Positions 25,385 through 38,815 are shown, counted from the first letter of the stretch. The stretch: 64,000 bases of DNA from Brachypodius melanocephalos (GCA_013398615.1 VZSR01003807.1:16880237-16944236); one strand, 5' to 3'. Notes: generated by a model not told the origin, from the sequence alone. A program made the numbers and translations.

Positions 25385-28330
25385 TTTGCTCATTATTATT
25401 TTTTCATCCCCTTATTAAGAATTCCAGTCTCTTTGTCCTTTGCCATATGCAATCTCACTTCACTTTCCAGCTCAGATGATGGGAAAATACAATTCTTTTC
25501 TGGGTGCAAACTTACATGAGAGATTTATTAAATTTTCTTCAAAAAAACACGAGAAAATTAACATTAACGATCCTTATCCAATATTTTAATAAATGAGAGG
25601 CTTAAGCAGAGGCCAGGAAATTTGAAGTTAATTTAAGGCTGATCCAGACTGTTGTGGCTGTAGGAAATTGGTGCTGTTCTCTGGCCCTGGTGGAGCTCTG
25701 CCTTAATCTTAGCTTTCCTGGAGCCTTTATAATGTTGTCTGCAGCACTGACTTAGTTTTGTTGTTTAAATATAAATATTAGCCCCTGCACACCTTTGTTA
25801 CTCCAACTTTTGCCAGGAAAGGATTAGGTTGTATTTCAGCAGAGTCTAGTGTAGTCACACCCTGAGAGTCCCTGTGGTTGTGTCAGGAACACAATCACAC
25901 ACACAGAGCACACACATTCTGTGATTTGTACTAAACTGCTGGGCTGCAGCCTTGTGGCTTTTCTCCACAAGTCCAAGCCTGTTTCTGCTCCTGCCTTTGC
26001 AGCTCTCTGAGAGCAGCACGACCTGGGCTACTAACAGCAGATGTCTGTGAGAGTGTTTTAGTGAAAAATTGTTGTCTTTAAAATGTAAATGAAATCCTTA
26101 TACATTAGAGGATCGGAATGTATATTCTTCTAGGATGAGGGTCCTTGAAAAAAGAGCTAAAAATATATATGCAGTAAATTACTCCAGGAAGTCAAAAGCA
26201 ACCTTCTTTGCCATATGTTGTAGCTATGAGCCCAATATACTATATATGAAGAATACAATAATGCCTCTGCGGTTATTCTGGTATTTGGAAGAGCAGACTC
26301 CAAAAAGGCGTTCTAAGCTGTAAACTCTCAGATCAGCGGCAGAAGTCATAATGCTTCCAATTTGATAAATTAAAGAAACAACTTTCCTACTTTTTTCTGC
26401 TTTGATGTTCTAAAGTTCTGCTTTAATGCTAACATTGCTGAGGCAAAGGAGGTCAAACATAAACCATCCTTTTGGCTGTGTTGCTAGTTTCTTGGACAGT
26501 TACTTGTTATTGACTGGCCACCAGATTCCATCTGCCTTTTTGTTGTATCACTTGCTCCCTGAATCATATCCTCTTGCCAGCTGGACTTTATTGGTTGGTC
26601 AGAAATGCTGTAAAGACTTTGTCCCTTCTCCCTCATCGACTCTGAAGGGACAGTGCACCACAGGCTTGGGAAACATGGGCGTTGCTGTTGGTGGGGAGCA
26701 GCTGTCAGGGAATTTAAGGCATGTGCTTTTTTGAGTTATCAATGTGCTGTTAGCACACATATATCAGAGTATATGTTATCCCAGCAGGAACTGCCTGTTG
26801 TCCAGTTGACCCATCCTATACTGTATGGAGAAGGTCTGGATGAGATCACTGGCAGCAGCACAGACATTTCTCTTTTAAACTGAACAACTGTCAGGGAGTT
26901 CAGAGGACTTCAGCAAAAGCATTGATATATAAAACGGGAATGAGACAGAAGTGGGAGAAACTAAAACAACAAAAGATTGCAGGGCCATGTTTCCTTATCT
27001 GGCTTGGGAAAGGTGTATTATGAAGAAGGCAGTTATTCTTACTTGCCACAGAGGGAGAAGATAACACAGTAAAATTGCTGAAATGACTTAGTGAATTTGT
27101 GAGAGGAAAAATACAGCTTCCTGAGTCAGCTGAGTGCTCTTGCTTGGGAGTACAGTCCTATACTAAGCAGCAATCAATATTTTCTCTTTGCTACCTTCGT
27201 ATGCCTGTCCAATCTCTGCTGCTATCTTAGGTTTGGCTTCCATTTCCCCTCCTATCCATCTCTATTAACGTCACCACCATCCACCTGCAGCTATGCAAAT
27301 GTTAGCTCTAGCAGCAGTGTGCTCCTTAGAGTAAACTACAAACTACTGCTTCCCAGCCAAGGCTGCCTGTGCAGAAAATGCTAACCAGAAACATTTTGGG
27401 AATCATGGATTTGATCCCCTGGTTCAGGAAAATGAATCAGTGTCTGCCTCCTAAGTGACCCATGACAAGACAGTCTGATAAGTGTCATCTCTTCACCTAA
27501 ATTTTGACCTTTCATCTGAAGATAGTTACAGAGTTATGTAAAGTGAGGTGAGTGTGGCAGTGCAATGACAGGGGTTTCTGCTTTTTTTTTTAAATGCAAG
27601 ACTCAAAGTTTCTGCCTTTTTCTCCTCATGCCATTCAGGACCACCACTCTTGGAATCTTCCTCCTGTTGCCTTCCTCCCTCTGTACCCTGTGTTGCCTGA
27701 AAACTCAGAGCTGCTCTGTCCCTTGAACTTATTGCTGTGCCACAGCCCAGTCCTGACCTCTTGAAGAACAGAACATGACATTTGTGCTCTGTTTTTGATG
27801 TTGGTCACTGCTACAGCCAAAGTATGTCTCAGTTTGGGTGTGAGCTTATAGCACTGAGGCTACTTGGCACTAATTGTCCTGGTAGAAACATATGCCATAG
27901 ATATGAAATAGTTGATTCTATTCACTTAGGAGCTTTCACTTAGGAGACACCTTCTGCACAGCTGTGGTTAGGGAAGAACTTGTACACGTGCTGGTGGTTT
28001 GGAGTAGCAAACAGGCAAAGGAATTGCAGCTGGTGATTTGATTGACATGGCTAAACAGGTAGGCGTTTCTGTTTTCAATAGCAAAATCCTGCACAATGTA
28101 AAGACAGAGTAAACTGATTTTCTGTGCTTCTGAGTAGAAATGACAACTGTATCTTTTCTGCTTCAGAAAAAAACATTTTCTGTGGATCTCCAGAGGGAGC
28201 ATTTATATCCAAATGATGAGACTTCTACTATCTAACAGTGACTTCTGGTCTTGAGTTTTATGACCTCTGTGCTGGTTTAAAAAATTCCAATATTTGTAAC
28301 AGAATTAATAAAAACTATAATTCCTTCCTT
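25385..28330. other. Unique non-coding stretch
   Basis: No supported gene or transposon. It contains a 14-bp imperfect tandem duplication at 27921-27948 (ttcacttaggag twice). Open frames reach about 102 codons (26426-26734) without domains. Confidence 0.55.
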
Positions 28331-28402
28331 TAAAAACAACAACGAAAACAACAACAGCAACAAACAAAACCAAAAAACCAAAAATACCCAAACCAAACAA
28401 CC
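28331..28402 (+). repeat. A-rich (AAC/CAAA) low-complexity tract
   Basis: Imperfect AAC, CAA and CCAAA units over about 70 bp. No retrocopy body with a poly(A) signal was recognised upstream, although AATAAA-like 'attaataaaaac' occurs near 28305. Confidence 0.75.
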
Positions 28403-31400
28403 TTATCAATATTTTAAAGAATAAATGTAGAACCAGAACAAATCTTTTGATGAAAGTGCAAACCATGTTGCATTAATCAGTATTTTCTGCTTACTGCCTT
28501 TGCGGACTTGGTACCTGCCAGTATCTCAAGCTTTGCTTACATACATACTCTTATTCTTTCTCATTAGCGTCACTAATGTCTAATTGAATTCCTTGCAAGC
28601 AGAAAGACAAGGTGCCAGTGTGCAGTGAGTGCACAGAGTGCTTGTCACCATGGCTAATTGTTAACGTAAATCAGCAGAGTTAATATGTAAGCTTATCTGA
28701 TGGCCTCAAAGGTGGATGGAGTCCTAGCTGAAAATACTGCTGCAGATCAGCTTGCCAATTCTTGCATATTGCCAAAACACAGAGGAAACAAAGAATTTTC
28801 CCACTTGATACTATTTCTTCTTTTTTTTTTTTTTTCAATTAAAGGTCAGATACAACCCACCTTGCTTTCTCTTTTCCTAGCCTTCAGAGGCTGGGAAGCT
28901 CTGGCAGTCACAGCAGAACAGGCATTTCTTTAGGAAAAGTAAAGAGGAATCTTTTTCTGGGTTTTAATGGGCTGCCAAAAGACAGCCGAGCAGCCTGGAC
29001 TGTATTCATGCATATTGGTAAATGGTGTGAGAGAGTTTATTTTTCTGTGCAGCCCACTGGGCTTGGAGAGTGGGACCATTAGTTCCAAGAACTGAATTTA
29101 AGGGAACCGTATCACTCCTGATCACAATATGATGTGTTTCCTACTGACCTCAATGTACTTTAGAGACCTAAAGGTAAATATTCGTACGTATTTTATGTAA
29201 TTATACAGGTGTCAGAACCTCAATTTCACTTTTTCCTCAAGAATTTTTTTTTTTTTTAACAGCAGAAATCAGAGGTCCTTTAAATGTAGGTTTTTGTTCT
29301 GTGTGGCACAATTCATAGTTAGGAACCCCCATCATTAATGAACTTAGTCAAGCATCTACTGCTAGGAGGCAAGGGAGAGAAGGAACGATGGTGAAGTAGG
29401 GCAGTGAATGCTGAAGGGGCAGCTGCAGTGCATACTAAGCATTTTACTATTAATATGGGCCACAGCAAAAACCTGGTTGCACACAGCAGGTTAATATAGA
29501 ATGGTAGCTGAGCTTTTTAGAAATCAGGGGAAATTATATGGCTATTCACAGCATTGTTAATCTCCAGTTTCCCTCAGATCTGTGAAAAAAAAAAAGCAGA
29601 TACCCAGCATAACTTTTTTCCTCTTTAGATGTAAACAAAAATAATGGTCTTAGTGATAAGAAAAGTAAGTGTCCAGTGAGTAAATCTCAACAATGATGTT
29701 GTTCTGTTAGTAACATTAACTTTTTTCATTCTGAGTTGTGCAACCAGTGCTGAGACACTGTCTTTTGGATCTTTCATTGAAGCACTCATTCTCTTTTGCA
29801 AAACTTAGCTCACATTTAAAAGTGAATTAATTTTGTTCTAATACTGCAATAAATCATCTTTTCCCCAAACATCAATAAGCCAATGCTTTTTAAAAAGCTA
29901 AGAGAAATATTTATGACAGATCAAACAAAGAAAATGCTTAAAGATTAGAAAGTGAAAACAGCTGATTTAAGAATTTATGGTGACATACTTTTTCTATTTT
30001 TGTTATTGTATCATGAATAATTGCTTACCCCCAAGGTGTGTGTGTGTTAGAAAGCTGGACATTTATTCGGACCCTTAGAAAAAAAGACAAACCATTCAAA
30101 GTTTGTATTTTCAAACTTAGGAGTTCTCCCAGGCCAGAGGGAAGAGGTATCTTCTCAATTCTTTTAGAGTAGGGTAAAATCAAATACTCTGATCCATGGC
30201 TAAATATACACAGATTTTAACATTGTTTTAAAGCACTGTGTGATTTGAGAGCACTAGATGTACTGCACTCTGGGAAAGAGTAGAAGAGGAATGTGACACC
30301 TGTCATTCTTATCTCAAGAGGAACACTGAATTCCTCAAAAGCGAAGATGGTGCTGCTTCTTCCCAGCTGAAATGCCAGATACCAGTTTAACAGGATGGCA
30401 AACCAGCAGTCAAAGTCTTACCAGGACAAAATCTGGGCCATTCATGAAATGCAGATAAAACCAGTGCCACATGATTTTACTTCTTAGAGGAAGGCACTGC
30501 CACAAGGTATATCCAGGTGAGCTTTTTATTGCCTGTAACTCTGCTTTGGGTTATGTCACCAAGCTGACAGGGAGTTTGAGTTCTTTTATCTTTCAAACAA
30601 CATCTCTGAGTACTAATTACATATTTTGTAAACCATACATTATATTTCAAAGTCATTTACTTATGCTGTCTATGCAAATCTCAGAAGTTACTCTGCCTAT
30701 GCCTGATCTGTCCAAAACAACTCTCCACTCCAAAAAAAAAAAAAATATTTGGCAGGAGGAAATGAGCATTTCTATCTTTTGGTCAAGGAGGTGTTTCTGA
30801 GGAATATGGGTGTAGTGCAGTAGGAAAGTGGTTGCTTTGGCTTTCTGTCCATGCAGCAAGGTTGAGTCAATGCCGTGTTCCTTGAGCAGTGTAGTGTTAC
30901 ACAATGTAGTGTAGACTTTGGGTAGGGAATATTGAAAAGAGACAAATATAGGCAGGGAAGTTAATTCTGGTGACACATGGGTCAGATTTCCACACACAGA
31001 GTGAATTTTACACTTATGTGTATTTGCATTTAAGCCGATCCCATGAAACATAACAAAACCTCTTATTACATGACCATAGGTATTATGTCACTCCAATATT
31101 TAGCCAAAAGCACGCAATATCTTCTGCACATCGCCTGAAATCTTAAGAGAACATTTTATTTTTCTAATCAAGCTACTAATTTTGTACATTAAAAGGTTTT
31201 ACAGTATTATTTTTGAGGGAAATGTTCCAATGGAATAAGTATGACACAATGATAAACATTGCTGATTTTGTTGCCTCAGGACTTGAGTTGACCACTATCA
31301 TCACAAAGGCCAGTCTAGCTTTCTTATGCTGCTTACAGCATTCTTTTTATTGTTTATACAGGTATCAGAAATGAAAGAAGAGGGGCAAAGAATTAATTGC

Positions 31401-32575
31401 TTTGTGTACAGTTGGTAAGGAAGTACAAAGCAAAAGGCTAGAAAATTGGCCACCCATAACTGCAATCCTGCTTAAGATTGTCCCTCCTACCCTTGTTGAA
31501 TTAAAGAAATAGGACAGCAGGGTGTATATTTCTAGTTACATTCAACACAGTATCATCTCTGCTGCCAGTGAAAGCCAGAAACACGTGGGAAAACAACTTC
31601 TGCTCAGGCATTAGGCTCAGGCTACAGTGCATGGGGTAAGTTGGAGGAAATGTATCTGTCTAGGACCTAGTGCCACTCCACTTGATGGGAATAGCTTCAG
31701 AACCTCATCTGCATTGAGACCTCCTGCCTCATCACCCTCAGCACACCACCATTAAATAAGGGTCAGACCTGTTCACACAGGAGGGAAAGGATTCAAAACC
31801 CATCTGTGTATTAACAGCTATGCAAGAGGCTGACTGAATGACCCTTCTGTGAAAAGTAGAGGTTTCTGTTTCTAGCTGCTCCTTATTCCCCACTAAATGA
31901 AGTCTGGGGCATCTTTGTCACGTCATTTATTGCAGTTAGTCACCATAGTAACCAATAAAGTTCAGACTGAATTCCATGGAACTGGTAAAACTTAAATGAA
32001 ACAAAGAAACAAAGAAAACAAAGAAATCCTTTGGATTCCAGGTACTTTACAGTTTCTGTGTGTTTGTAAAAGCAAAAAAATCCCTTGACACTGAAAATAG
32101 TAGTTAAGGCCTTTATTTTAATTTTGACCCAATCTGGAATATAGTGTGATTATTCTGGGGTTACACACTTTTTTTTTTTGTTTGTTTTTAACGAGTGTCC
32201 AGCAGTCCTAATTATGTACAACAAACACTGGTTGTAGGTGCTTCAAAAACCCAAGCATAGTTTCTGTCACGGGCCTTTTACAGCCTGAATTATAAAGGGA
32301 GGAGCAGGCATAGAAGAACAGCTGGAGAAACGAGTAGACGCAGAAACACTCTACATCTTGACAAACTCCTTTTACAGGCTATATAGATTGCAACAAAAGG
32401 TTTTCAGAAGAATCCTGAAGAGGAAAGATCTGCACAAGTCTGTAGGGTGATTTCCAAGATGTGAGAACAAGTTGGAAATATAACTCCTAGGTGCCAAAAC
32501 CTGCTAGATATAGGGCTTGAAAGGAAGAGTCATCATGTCAGTAATTAATGAGAAGTGCTCCCCAAGACCACTATA
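28403..32575. other. Unique AT-rich non-coding stretch
   Basis: Contains simple A or T homopolymers (e.g. 14 T ending near 29257, 13 A near 30733) but no recognisable transposon, RNA gene or exon. A 132-codon minus frame (30653-31051) runs through a poly-Phe stretch made by the A run and is not credible. Confidence 0.55.
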
Positions 32576-32845
32576 TCACAGAATCACTGAGGTGGGAAGT
32601 ATCCCCTTGAGGTCACCTAATCTAAAACCCCTGTTCAAGCAGAGTCAGTGAGAGTGGTTTGCTTGGGATGATGTCCATGTGAGTTTTGAACATCTCCAAG
32701 AAGGGAGCCTCCACAACCTCTCTAGGCAATCTGTTCCAGACTCAGAATAAGAAAGTTTTTTTCTAACGTTTGTATTAATTTTCTTGTATTTCATTATGTT
32801 TCCATCGCCTCTTCTCCTATCACTTGAGAGTGCTAAGAGTCTGAG
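32576..32845 (-). mobile_element. CR1 LINE 3' fragment, antisense
   Basis: Begins with TCACAGAATCACTGAGGTGG (CR1 tail plus 3' end, inverted). It continues with 'ttcaagcagagtcag', 'gggagcctccacaacctctc', 'taggcaatctgttccagac' and 'gcctcttctcctatcactt'. Consensus matching stops after about 32845. A severely truncated, diverged copy. Confidence 0.88.
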
Positions 32846-33935
32846 GAGAGGTGTGATGGTCTGGGAAACACTACAAAGATAAAAGAACCTGTCTCTATTT
32901 CTATGGTAGAGGAAAAGAAGTATGGTGAAACGTAGTTTAGATGAACACAGGTCACAGGAGACCAAGCTGTATGAATAGAAATGAGTGGAACAAGAAATAC
33001 CTGTCCATGGCAGGAGTCTAATGTGGGATATGAGAACTACTGAGATGTGAGAACTCAGAGAAAGACGTTAGCTATGTGAATAGACTGAAAGACTATCCCT
33101 TAGGAAGCAGTCTGGAGCACATGGCAGGAAGACACGTTAGCTTTTGATCCATCTGATATAAATCAAGTCGTGAATGAACTTGCCTGTTCTTCTACTATGA
33201 AATCCACTAAGTAATTGAAGATGGATGTTTGGACCCAGCTACACGATCTGACATGGTAGAGCTGCAGGATCTCTGATGTGCAACGTTGTCTTCTATTCAC
33301 TGACTGCTCACTGTCGCTTGGGCTTGCTCTTCCCCGCTTGCCAGTGAAGTGTTGCACTGCCTCCTGCACCAAACACATCCAGGGAGCAAACTGTAGGAAG
33401 CCAGATGCCTTCAGGTTATTTCCTTCCTATCCTGGGATAGGTGTCATGGTATTTACATGGTATATTTATCCAACTTGAACACCTGGGAGTATTAAAATCT
33501 CAGATTAATTTAAGTTAACATCAAGACTATTCATAATATGTACATGTATGTGCATGTCTGAGTATTTGTAAATATATGCACACATGTTGATGAGTGTAAC
33601 AATGTATTACATATTAAATTAACTTTTACATATTGAAATAGATTTTTTAGATATCCTTATCTTGGTATTCATGAAACTCACTAGGCTCTTTTGACTTAAT
33701 TTCTTTATTATCCTCACTCCCAAGTTGCTTTTAAATGCAACCTGTTTTCTCTCTACGCTGCTATTTAGCTGATTTACTATAATTCATCTTCTTTTCCGGG
33801 GAAGTTGCTGATCAAGGGCTAAAGCACTAAAAAAAGAGTGAAGGTCTCCCCAACGCAAGATTTCATTCATTTGCTTTAAGTGACCTTTTCAATGTAGACA
33901 ACTTTCTATGTTTGGATTAACTTTTTTTATGGAGA
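32846..33935. other. Unique non-coding stretch
   Basis: No gene or known element recognised. The part at 33535-33610 is rich in TATG/TGTA alternation. Confidence 0.5.
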
Positions 33936-34030
33936 GGGAAGGGAAGGGAAGGGAAGGGAAGGGAAGGGAAGGGAAGGGAAGGGAAGGGAAGGGAAGGGAA
34001 GGGAAGGGAAGGGAAGGGAAGGGAAGGGAA
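33936..34030 (+). repeat. Pentanucleotide microsatellite (GGGAA)19
   Basis: Nineteen perfect, uninterrupted GGGAA units (95 bp). It is homopurine on the plus strand. Every four consecutive units meet the G3N2 quadruplex rule, so the array offers many overlapping G-quadruplex registers as well as triplex potential. Confidence 0.98.
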
Positions 34031-36880
34031 GATATACTGAAGAGGTCTCTGAGTTAGACCATCTATGTGGATCAGACATTTTTTTTTCCTAATTTCCACG
34101 AGCAGATTCACATTTTCAAACTCATTGTTAGTTGCTGAGCAGTTTGGCTGCTGACTCAGATGAAATGGTACAGCCCTGTCTGATGAGCTGCTCTGTTCAA
34201 TCTGATCTGCTCAATGCCCACATGACCTCTAGCAGATCATCAGGGAGGTCTTCATGTAACCAGAAGAGAATCTGAAGAGAAATGTACCCAAGACTGCAGA
34301 TCTTCATAAGCAATACTTCCAGCAGGAGTTTAAATATCACCAGAGGAGCTGTGAAAGCGAGTAAACAAACAGATAAACGCGTCTCAAATTCAGCACATGC
34401 CTGTCAGAGCAGAAAAAAAAGTTGAGTCCACAAATCTCTAGAATAGTGGGTATATAAGCTGAGTTATACTGCACTGAATGAGATTTTTTTTCCTATTGTC
34501 ATTTCATAAAACTCTGTTTTGACTGTTGTGAAAAGTACTTAAGTGCAGTAGCCTTATTTTTTTCCAATAAAAATATCACTTTTTATATTGAACCCTGTGC
34601 CCACAGAAAATCCTAGTCCACAGGAAATATAGAGGCACAGACAGCTTCTATATTTCATTTAAAAAAAGGAAAATTACTTTTTCTTTCATGGTCCTCCACA
34701 TGTCTTCCCCAAAGATGATGGAATTATGTATTCATGAAGGGCATGAAGAAAAATTACTACTTGTTATAGAAATAAAAGTGAGGGGTTTTTTTCTGCTAAG
34801 AAAAAAAAAAATCAATCTATTTTTGTTTTTATTCTTCAAACTTTAAAGAAAAAAAATAGCTAAGCTGATTTAAATTAAATTTTACAAAGCGTATGCTCCT
34901 GGGCAGAAATCTTATAAATCCACTTTCAGCCCAAAGCACATTTTTATGGTTGAGTTATAATAAACCACACAGAAGAGGGATTCCACTTGAATTGCTTACA
35001 GAATATAGTAGCACGAAAGGTATTATTGTTATAAAGCTTCACAGTAATGTTTGAATTTAGTTGACAGAAACAGCAGGGCTGGTTTTTTTTCAGTTTGACC
35101 TCTCATCATAAGAACCTACCAGAATCTCATACTGCAGAGAATAAAACAGAGTCAAAAATTCAAAGCAGAAAAATGATTAAAATAATAAAGGGGAGGGTAG
35201 ATTGTTCCAATGCCATAATACATTTGATGCATGAAAGCTGCTGTTCTGAGTGTTTTGGCACTGGAAAACAATGAAAAAAATCAAAGCATTTATGAAGTAA
35301 GTTCCCATTCATCAACATTTAAAAGCCAAGGTTATCTGCAGTGGACATGGCTTTATCACAAACTTAATTTATCAGATGCGTGTTAGCTCACAGTGAAGCT
35401 CAGTTTGCAAAATCTGGTAATCTGTCTAGTGGTTATACAACATATTGTTGCATGGCAATGCACACGTATGGGTGACAAGGAGTGTTTGAAAAAAGAATAA
35501 ATAGGAGAAAAAGCTGGGCATTATCTGATGATTATGCAAAGTACATATCAAAGGAATAATTTTGGCAATTCACTATCGGAATGAGATGTTTACATAAAAT
35601 TTTCCCCATATATGTGCCTCTGCACCCTTGGGGTATGTTGCCAGGTTATTTAATGACCTAACTGCTCTTGTATCAGTTTCAAGGTATGGTGTTTGTTTCA
35701 CATGACAGAAGTATGAAGGCTACTAAAATTGGAAGATTTTTTCTGTGTTACCAAATGAAAGCATCCTAGTCTAGCTCTTGGAAGGGGCCTAGGGTCACAC
35801 AGGAAAAGGTGTCAGAGGGAAAATGTAGACCATGTGACCGCATCCAATAATCCCCTCTGCTTGCTATTCTCCAAATTAGAAACAGTGCAACAGGTACAGC
35901 TCCAAGTATCAACAGCAGCAGCTTGAACATAAAAGGCTTGGTTTGAATCTCAAATATAGCAGATCTCCACTTTGGTCTCAGTAGTAAAGACAAGACAGTG
36001 CTTACTTTTCTATAATCCTTGCTACATGCAAAGCAAAGTATTGAATTTGTGTGAAATTCACCCTGAGAAATGCCTCATACCTGCCAGAAGATAAAGACTT
36101 TGTGATGGAAGTTAAATTTAGTAAAGGAAATATGCTTGGGGTAGCTCACGCACAGGATTGGAAATGAAAGACAGGAAAGAAGGGGATGCTGAGGTGCATG
36201 GAGAAGTGTTCTTTTGTGGACACAATGGCAGCTTTTAGCAGAAAACCAGATTCTGACTCATTGATGTGATATGAAATAGGAAAGAGACAGCAAGTCTGAA
36301 GGTGGAACAGGAATGATAATTTGATCACAAGGAAAGGAAGTGGCATTTCCTTGCTTCATGTCTGAAGAATCTTTCAAATTGCCAAGAAAATGAAGAAGGC
36401 ACAAGAGACGGACAAATAAGTCTCAGGAGAGATGTACCAATGTCATATTCTTAACTGAGAACCAAAAGGGATCATGGGATCAAAGTGTTCTCAAACCAAA
36501 AATGCATTAAGTGGTACAGGAAGGGGCTGTCAGTCATGTATGCCTGCCCTCTTTGAATGACTTCTTTCTGTTCTTTGAAATAACTCTGAAGTGTCATGCA
36601 GTAGTAAGGGTGAAATAACACAGTTGTGATTCAGGAGGTCTGCTTTGCTATAACTCTTCTGCTAATAAGTCAATGCACAATGAATAATTGTGAAAGAAGA
36701 GGATGGTTGCTGCCTGCAGGATGAAATACTTATCCTTCATTAGGGGAAGAGCTAGTCAATTCTGATTTCTGGTTACTGAGCCAGAGAAAACTGGTGCTGG
36801 AGACTCTAAATACTCATGGGTGACAATTTAGAACCTACTCCAACCAACATGATATCTCAGTCCTTGTCATCAGCACTTAT
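34031..36880. other. Unique AT-rich non-coding stretch
   Basis: No transposon recognised. A minus-strand frame at 35766-35993 contains a hydrophobic stretch resembling one membrane helix (residues FKLLLLILGAVPVALFLIW) but has no ATG at its start, no clear splice sites and no family match, so it is not called as a gene. Confidence 0.5.
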
Positions 36881-37085
36881 CATGAAACCATAGAATAAAA
36901 GAATGTTTTGGGTTGAAAGGGGTCTTTCTTAAAGGTCATCTATTTCCAAAACCCGTGCCATGGGCAGGGACACCATCCACTGTACTGGGTTGCTCAAAGT
37001 GCCATCCAGCCTGGCCATGGACACTTCTAGGAATGGGGCATCCACAACTTCTCTATGCAACCTGTTCCAGTGCTTCACCAAGAAA
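36881..37085 (-). mobile_element. CR1 LINE 3' UTR segment, antisense (part of an internally deleted copy)
   Basis: Inverted CR1 3' end: 'catgaaaccatagaat' tail, 'ccgtgccatgggcaggga', 'caccatccactgtactgggt', 'ccatccagcctggccatgg', 'aggaatggggcatccacaac' and 'gcaacctgttccagtgcttc'. At about 37085 the match to the 3' UTR stops and endonuclease-domain sequence in the same orientation follows with no spacer (next entry). Confidence 0.92.
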
Positions 37086-37950
37086 AAGTCTGTTCTCCTG
37101 AAGGCCAGATTGGGGAACTTGCTGTTTGCAACCTCCTTGCCATCCTAGGGATTTTAAACCTCACCAATTCATCATCACTGCAGCCTCAGCTGCTCTTGAA
37201 GTTCACATTGCCCACCAGTCTCTTCCTGTTGGTGAGTACAAGATCCACCATAGCACCTCTCCTTGCTGGTTCTTCTGTCACTTGTAGAAGGAAGCTATCA
37301 TCAATGCAGGAGGATCTGGAGTGCTTATGCCCTGCTGTGTTGTGCCTCCAACAGATTTTGGAGTGGTTGAAGTCCCCCATGAGCACCAGGGCTTGTGAAT
37401 GTGAGGCTCCTAATGTCTGTCTCCAGAGGGCTGCATTCACTTGGTCTTCCTGGTAAGGTGACCTTATCTTATGGCAGATGCCTACATGTCACCTGTCCCT
37501 GCCCTCCCTTTAATCCTGACCCATAAACTCTCAGCCAGATCCTCATCCCTCCCCATGTGGAGCTGCATTTTCTCCAGGTGGTGGCTGACATAGAGAGCAG
37601 CCCTGCCTTCTCATCTTCCCTGCCTATCGTTCCTAGTAAATCTCTATCCCTCCATTCCAGCAGTCCAGTCAGAAGAGTTGTCCCACTACATCTCCATGAT
37701 TCCAGTCAGACTTAGCCCTGAAGGCATGCACATGTCTTTAACTCTTCCTGCTTATTCTCCATGCTGCTTGCCTTTGCATAGAGGTGTTTAAATTTGGCCC
37801 CCAATGAAGCTGACTCACTGGCTGGAGTGGCTGGGATTGTTCTGTGCTGCTCTTCAGATGCCGACCTGTTTGGCTCTTTTGAGGGAATTCTTGGCACTAA
37901 GGACAGTCATAATTCATATGGAAGGATTTCAGTTCCTTACCATCCCATTT
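37086..37950 (-). pseudogene. CR1 ORF2 endonuclease-domain remnant
   Basis: Minus-strand translation of 37440-37186 gives LVLMGDFNH, ICWR, NTAGHK, DDSFLLQVTEEP, RRGAMVDLVLTNR and LVGNVNF, matching the C-terminal half of the CR1 APE-type endonuclease, including the GDFN active-site motif. Farther 5' (on +, 37712-37800), NKQEELK and 'ggcccccaatgaagctgac' mark the start of the ORF2 endonuclease. After LVGNVNFKSS comes an in-frame TGA, then CSDDELVRFKIPR, where the family has a C-S-D-H-E motif. The catalytic His is thus replaced by Asp (near 37173). Frame shifts separate the N- and C-terminal parts. No reverse-transcriptase sequence lies between this and the 3' UTR. Dead copy; exact upper boundary uncertain. 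Confidence 0.93.
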
Positions 37951-38815
37951 AAATTTCTTTATTGCTTTAATTTATATTTTTTATCCAACTCTCAGACAAA
38001 GAGAAGCCAAAGTATCTCTATAGAGTAATGCCTTTTTTTTTTTTTAAGCTAATTGGTTTTCTCTGAAAATGCATTTGACCACCTTAGAGGTATTGTTGTA
38101 CTGGGATAATCTTCTGTGCTTAAAGGCAGAGATTCAGTGAATGGTTGTCTGAAAAACAAGACTTTTAAACACCTGAGCTACCACTGCAGATAATTAAAAC
38201 ATACTTACAGCCATTTTTCCTCATTATATGAATATTTGAATACTTTGCAGAAGGATATTATTGATAATATGCCTTAATCTGAGTGCATTTTTAATGCAAT
38301 GAAATATTTTAAAAAATCTACAGACTGCTTCAGAGTTTTCTTGAATAGAAGTAAAGAAGACAATTACAGTCTATAGGGAGACAAAAACATACACCTGCTT
38401 GCTTCATTGGTGGTTGTTGGGGTTTTAATTTTTTTTTTTTATTTACTAATTAAAATGAAAAAGCCTTCTGTCTTTTCAGACATTTCATGTTTTGCATTGT
38501 GTGCATTTAGGAATGGGAACTCCTTGTGCCCACTGACCAACAGGCTGTCTGGGAGTCTGTACTCAAAGCAGAAAGCTCAAAAAAGCTGAGCTGACCCATA
38601 TCCAGTCTGCTCTATGAGTGTGATTTGGACTGCAAATATTTCCACGATTCCTAGTACAAGAAATTATGCATCTATAATTATATATATATGTATTAATGTA
38701 TAATAATATATAAATAATATTTTATGTATACACAGTCACTGAACCAAATCTTTTCTGTGTCTCAGTCTCTTCTCTATGTATGTCTCTTTTTGTCTCAGGG
38801 AAACAAATTCATTGA
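37951..38815. other. Unique AT-rich stretch
   Basis: No recognisable feature apart from T homopolymers (38032-38045, 38429-38440) and an AT-rich simple patch around 38680-38725 (TATA/ATAATA units). Confidence 0.6.

Noticed and set aside
35766..35993. Minus-strand frame with one membrane-helix-like segment
   Set aside because: No ATG at the start, no convincing splice sites and no family resemblance. A single hydrophobic run arises easily from T-rich DNA.
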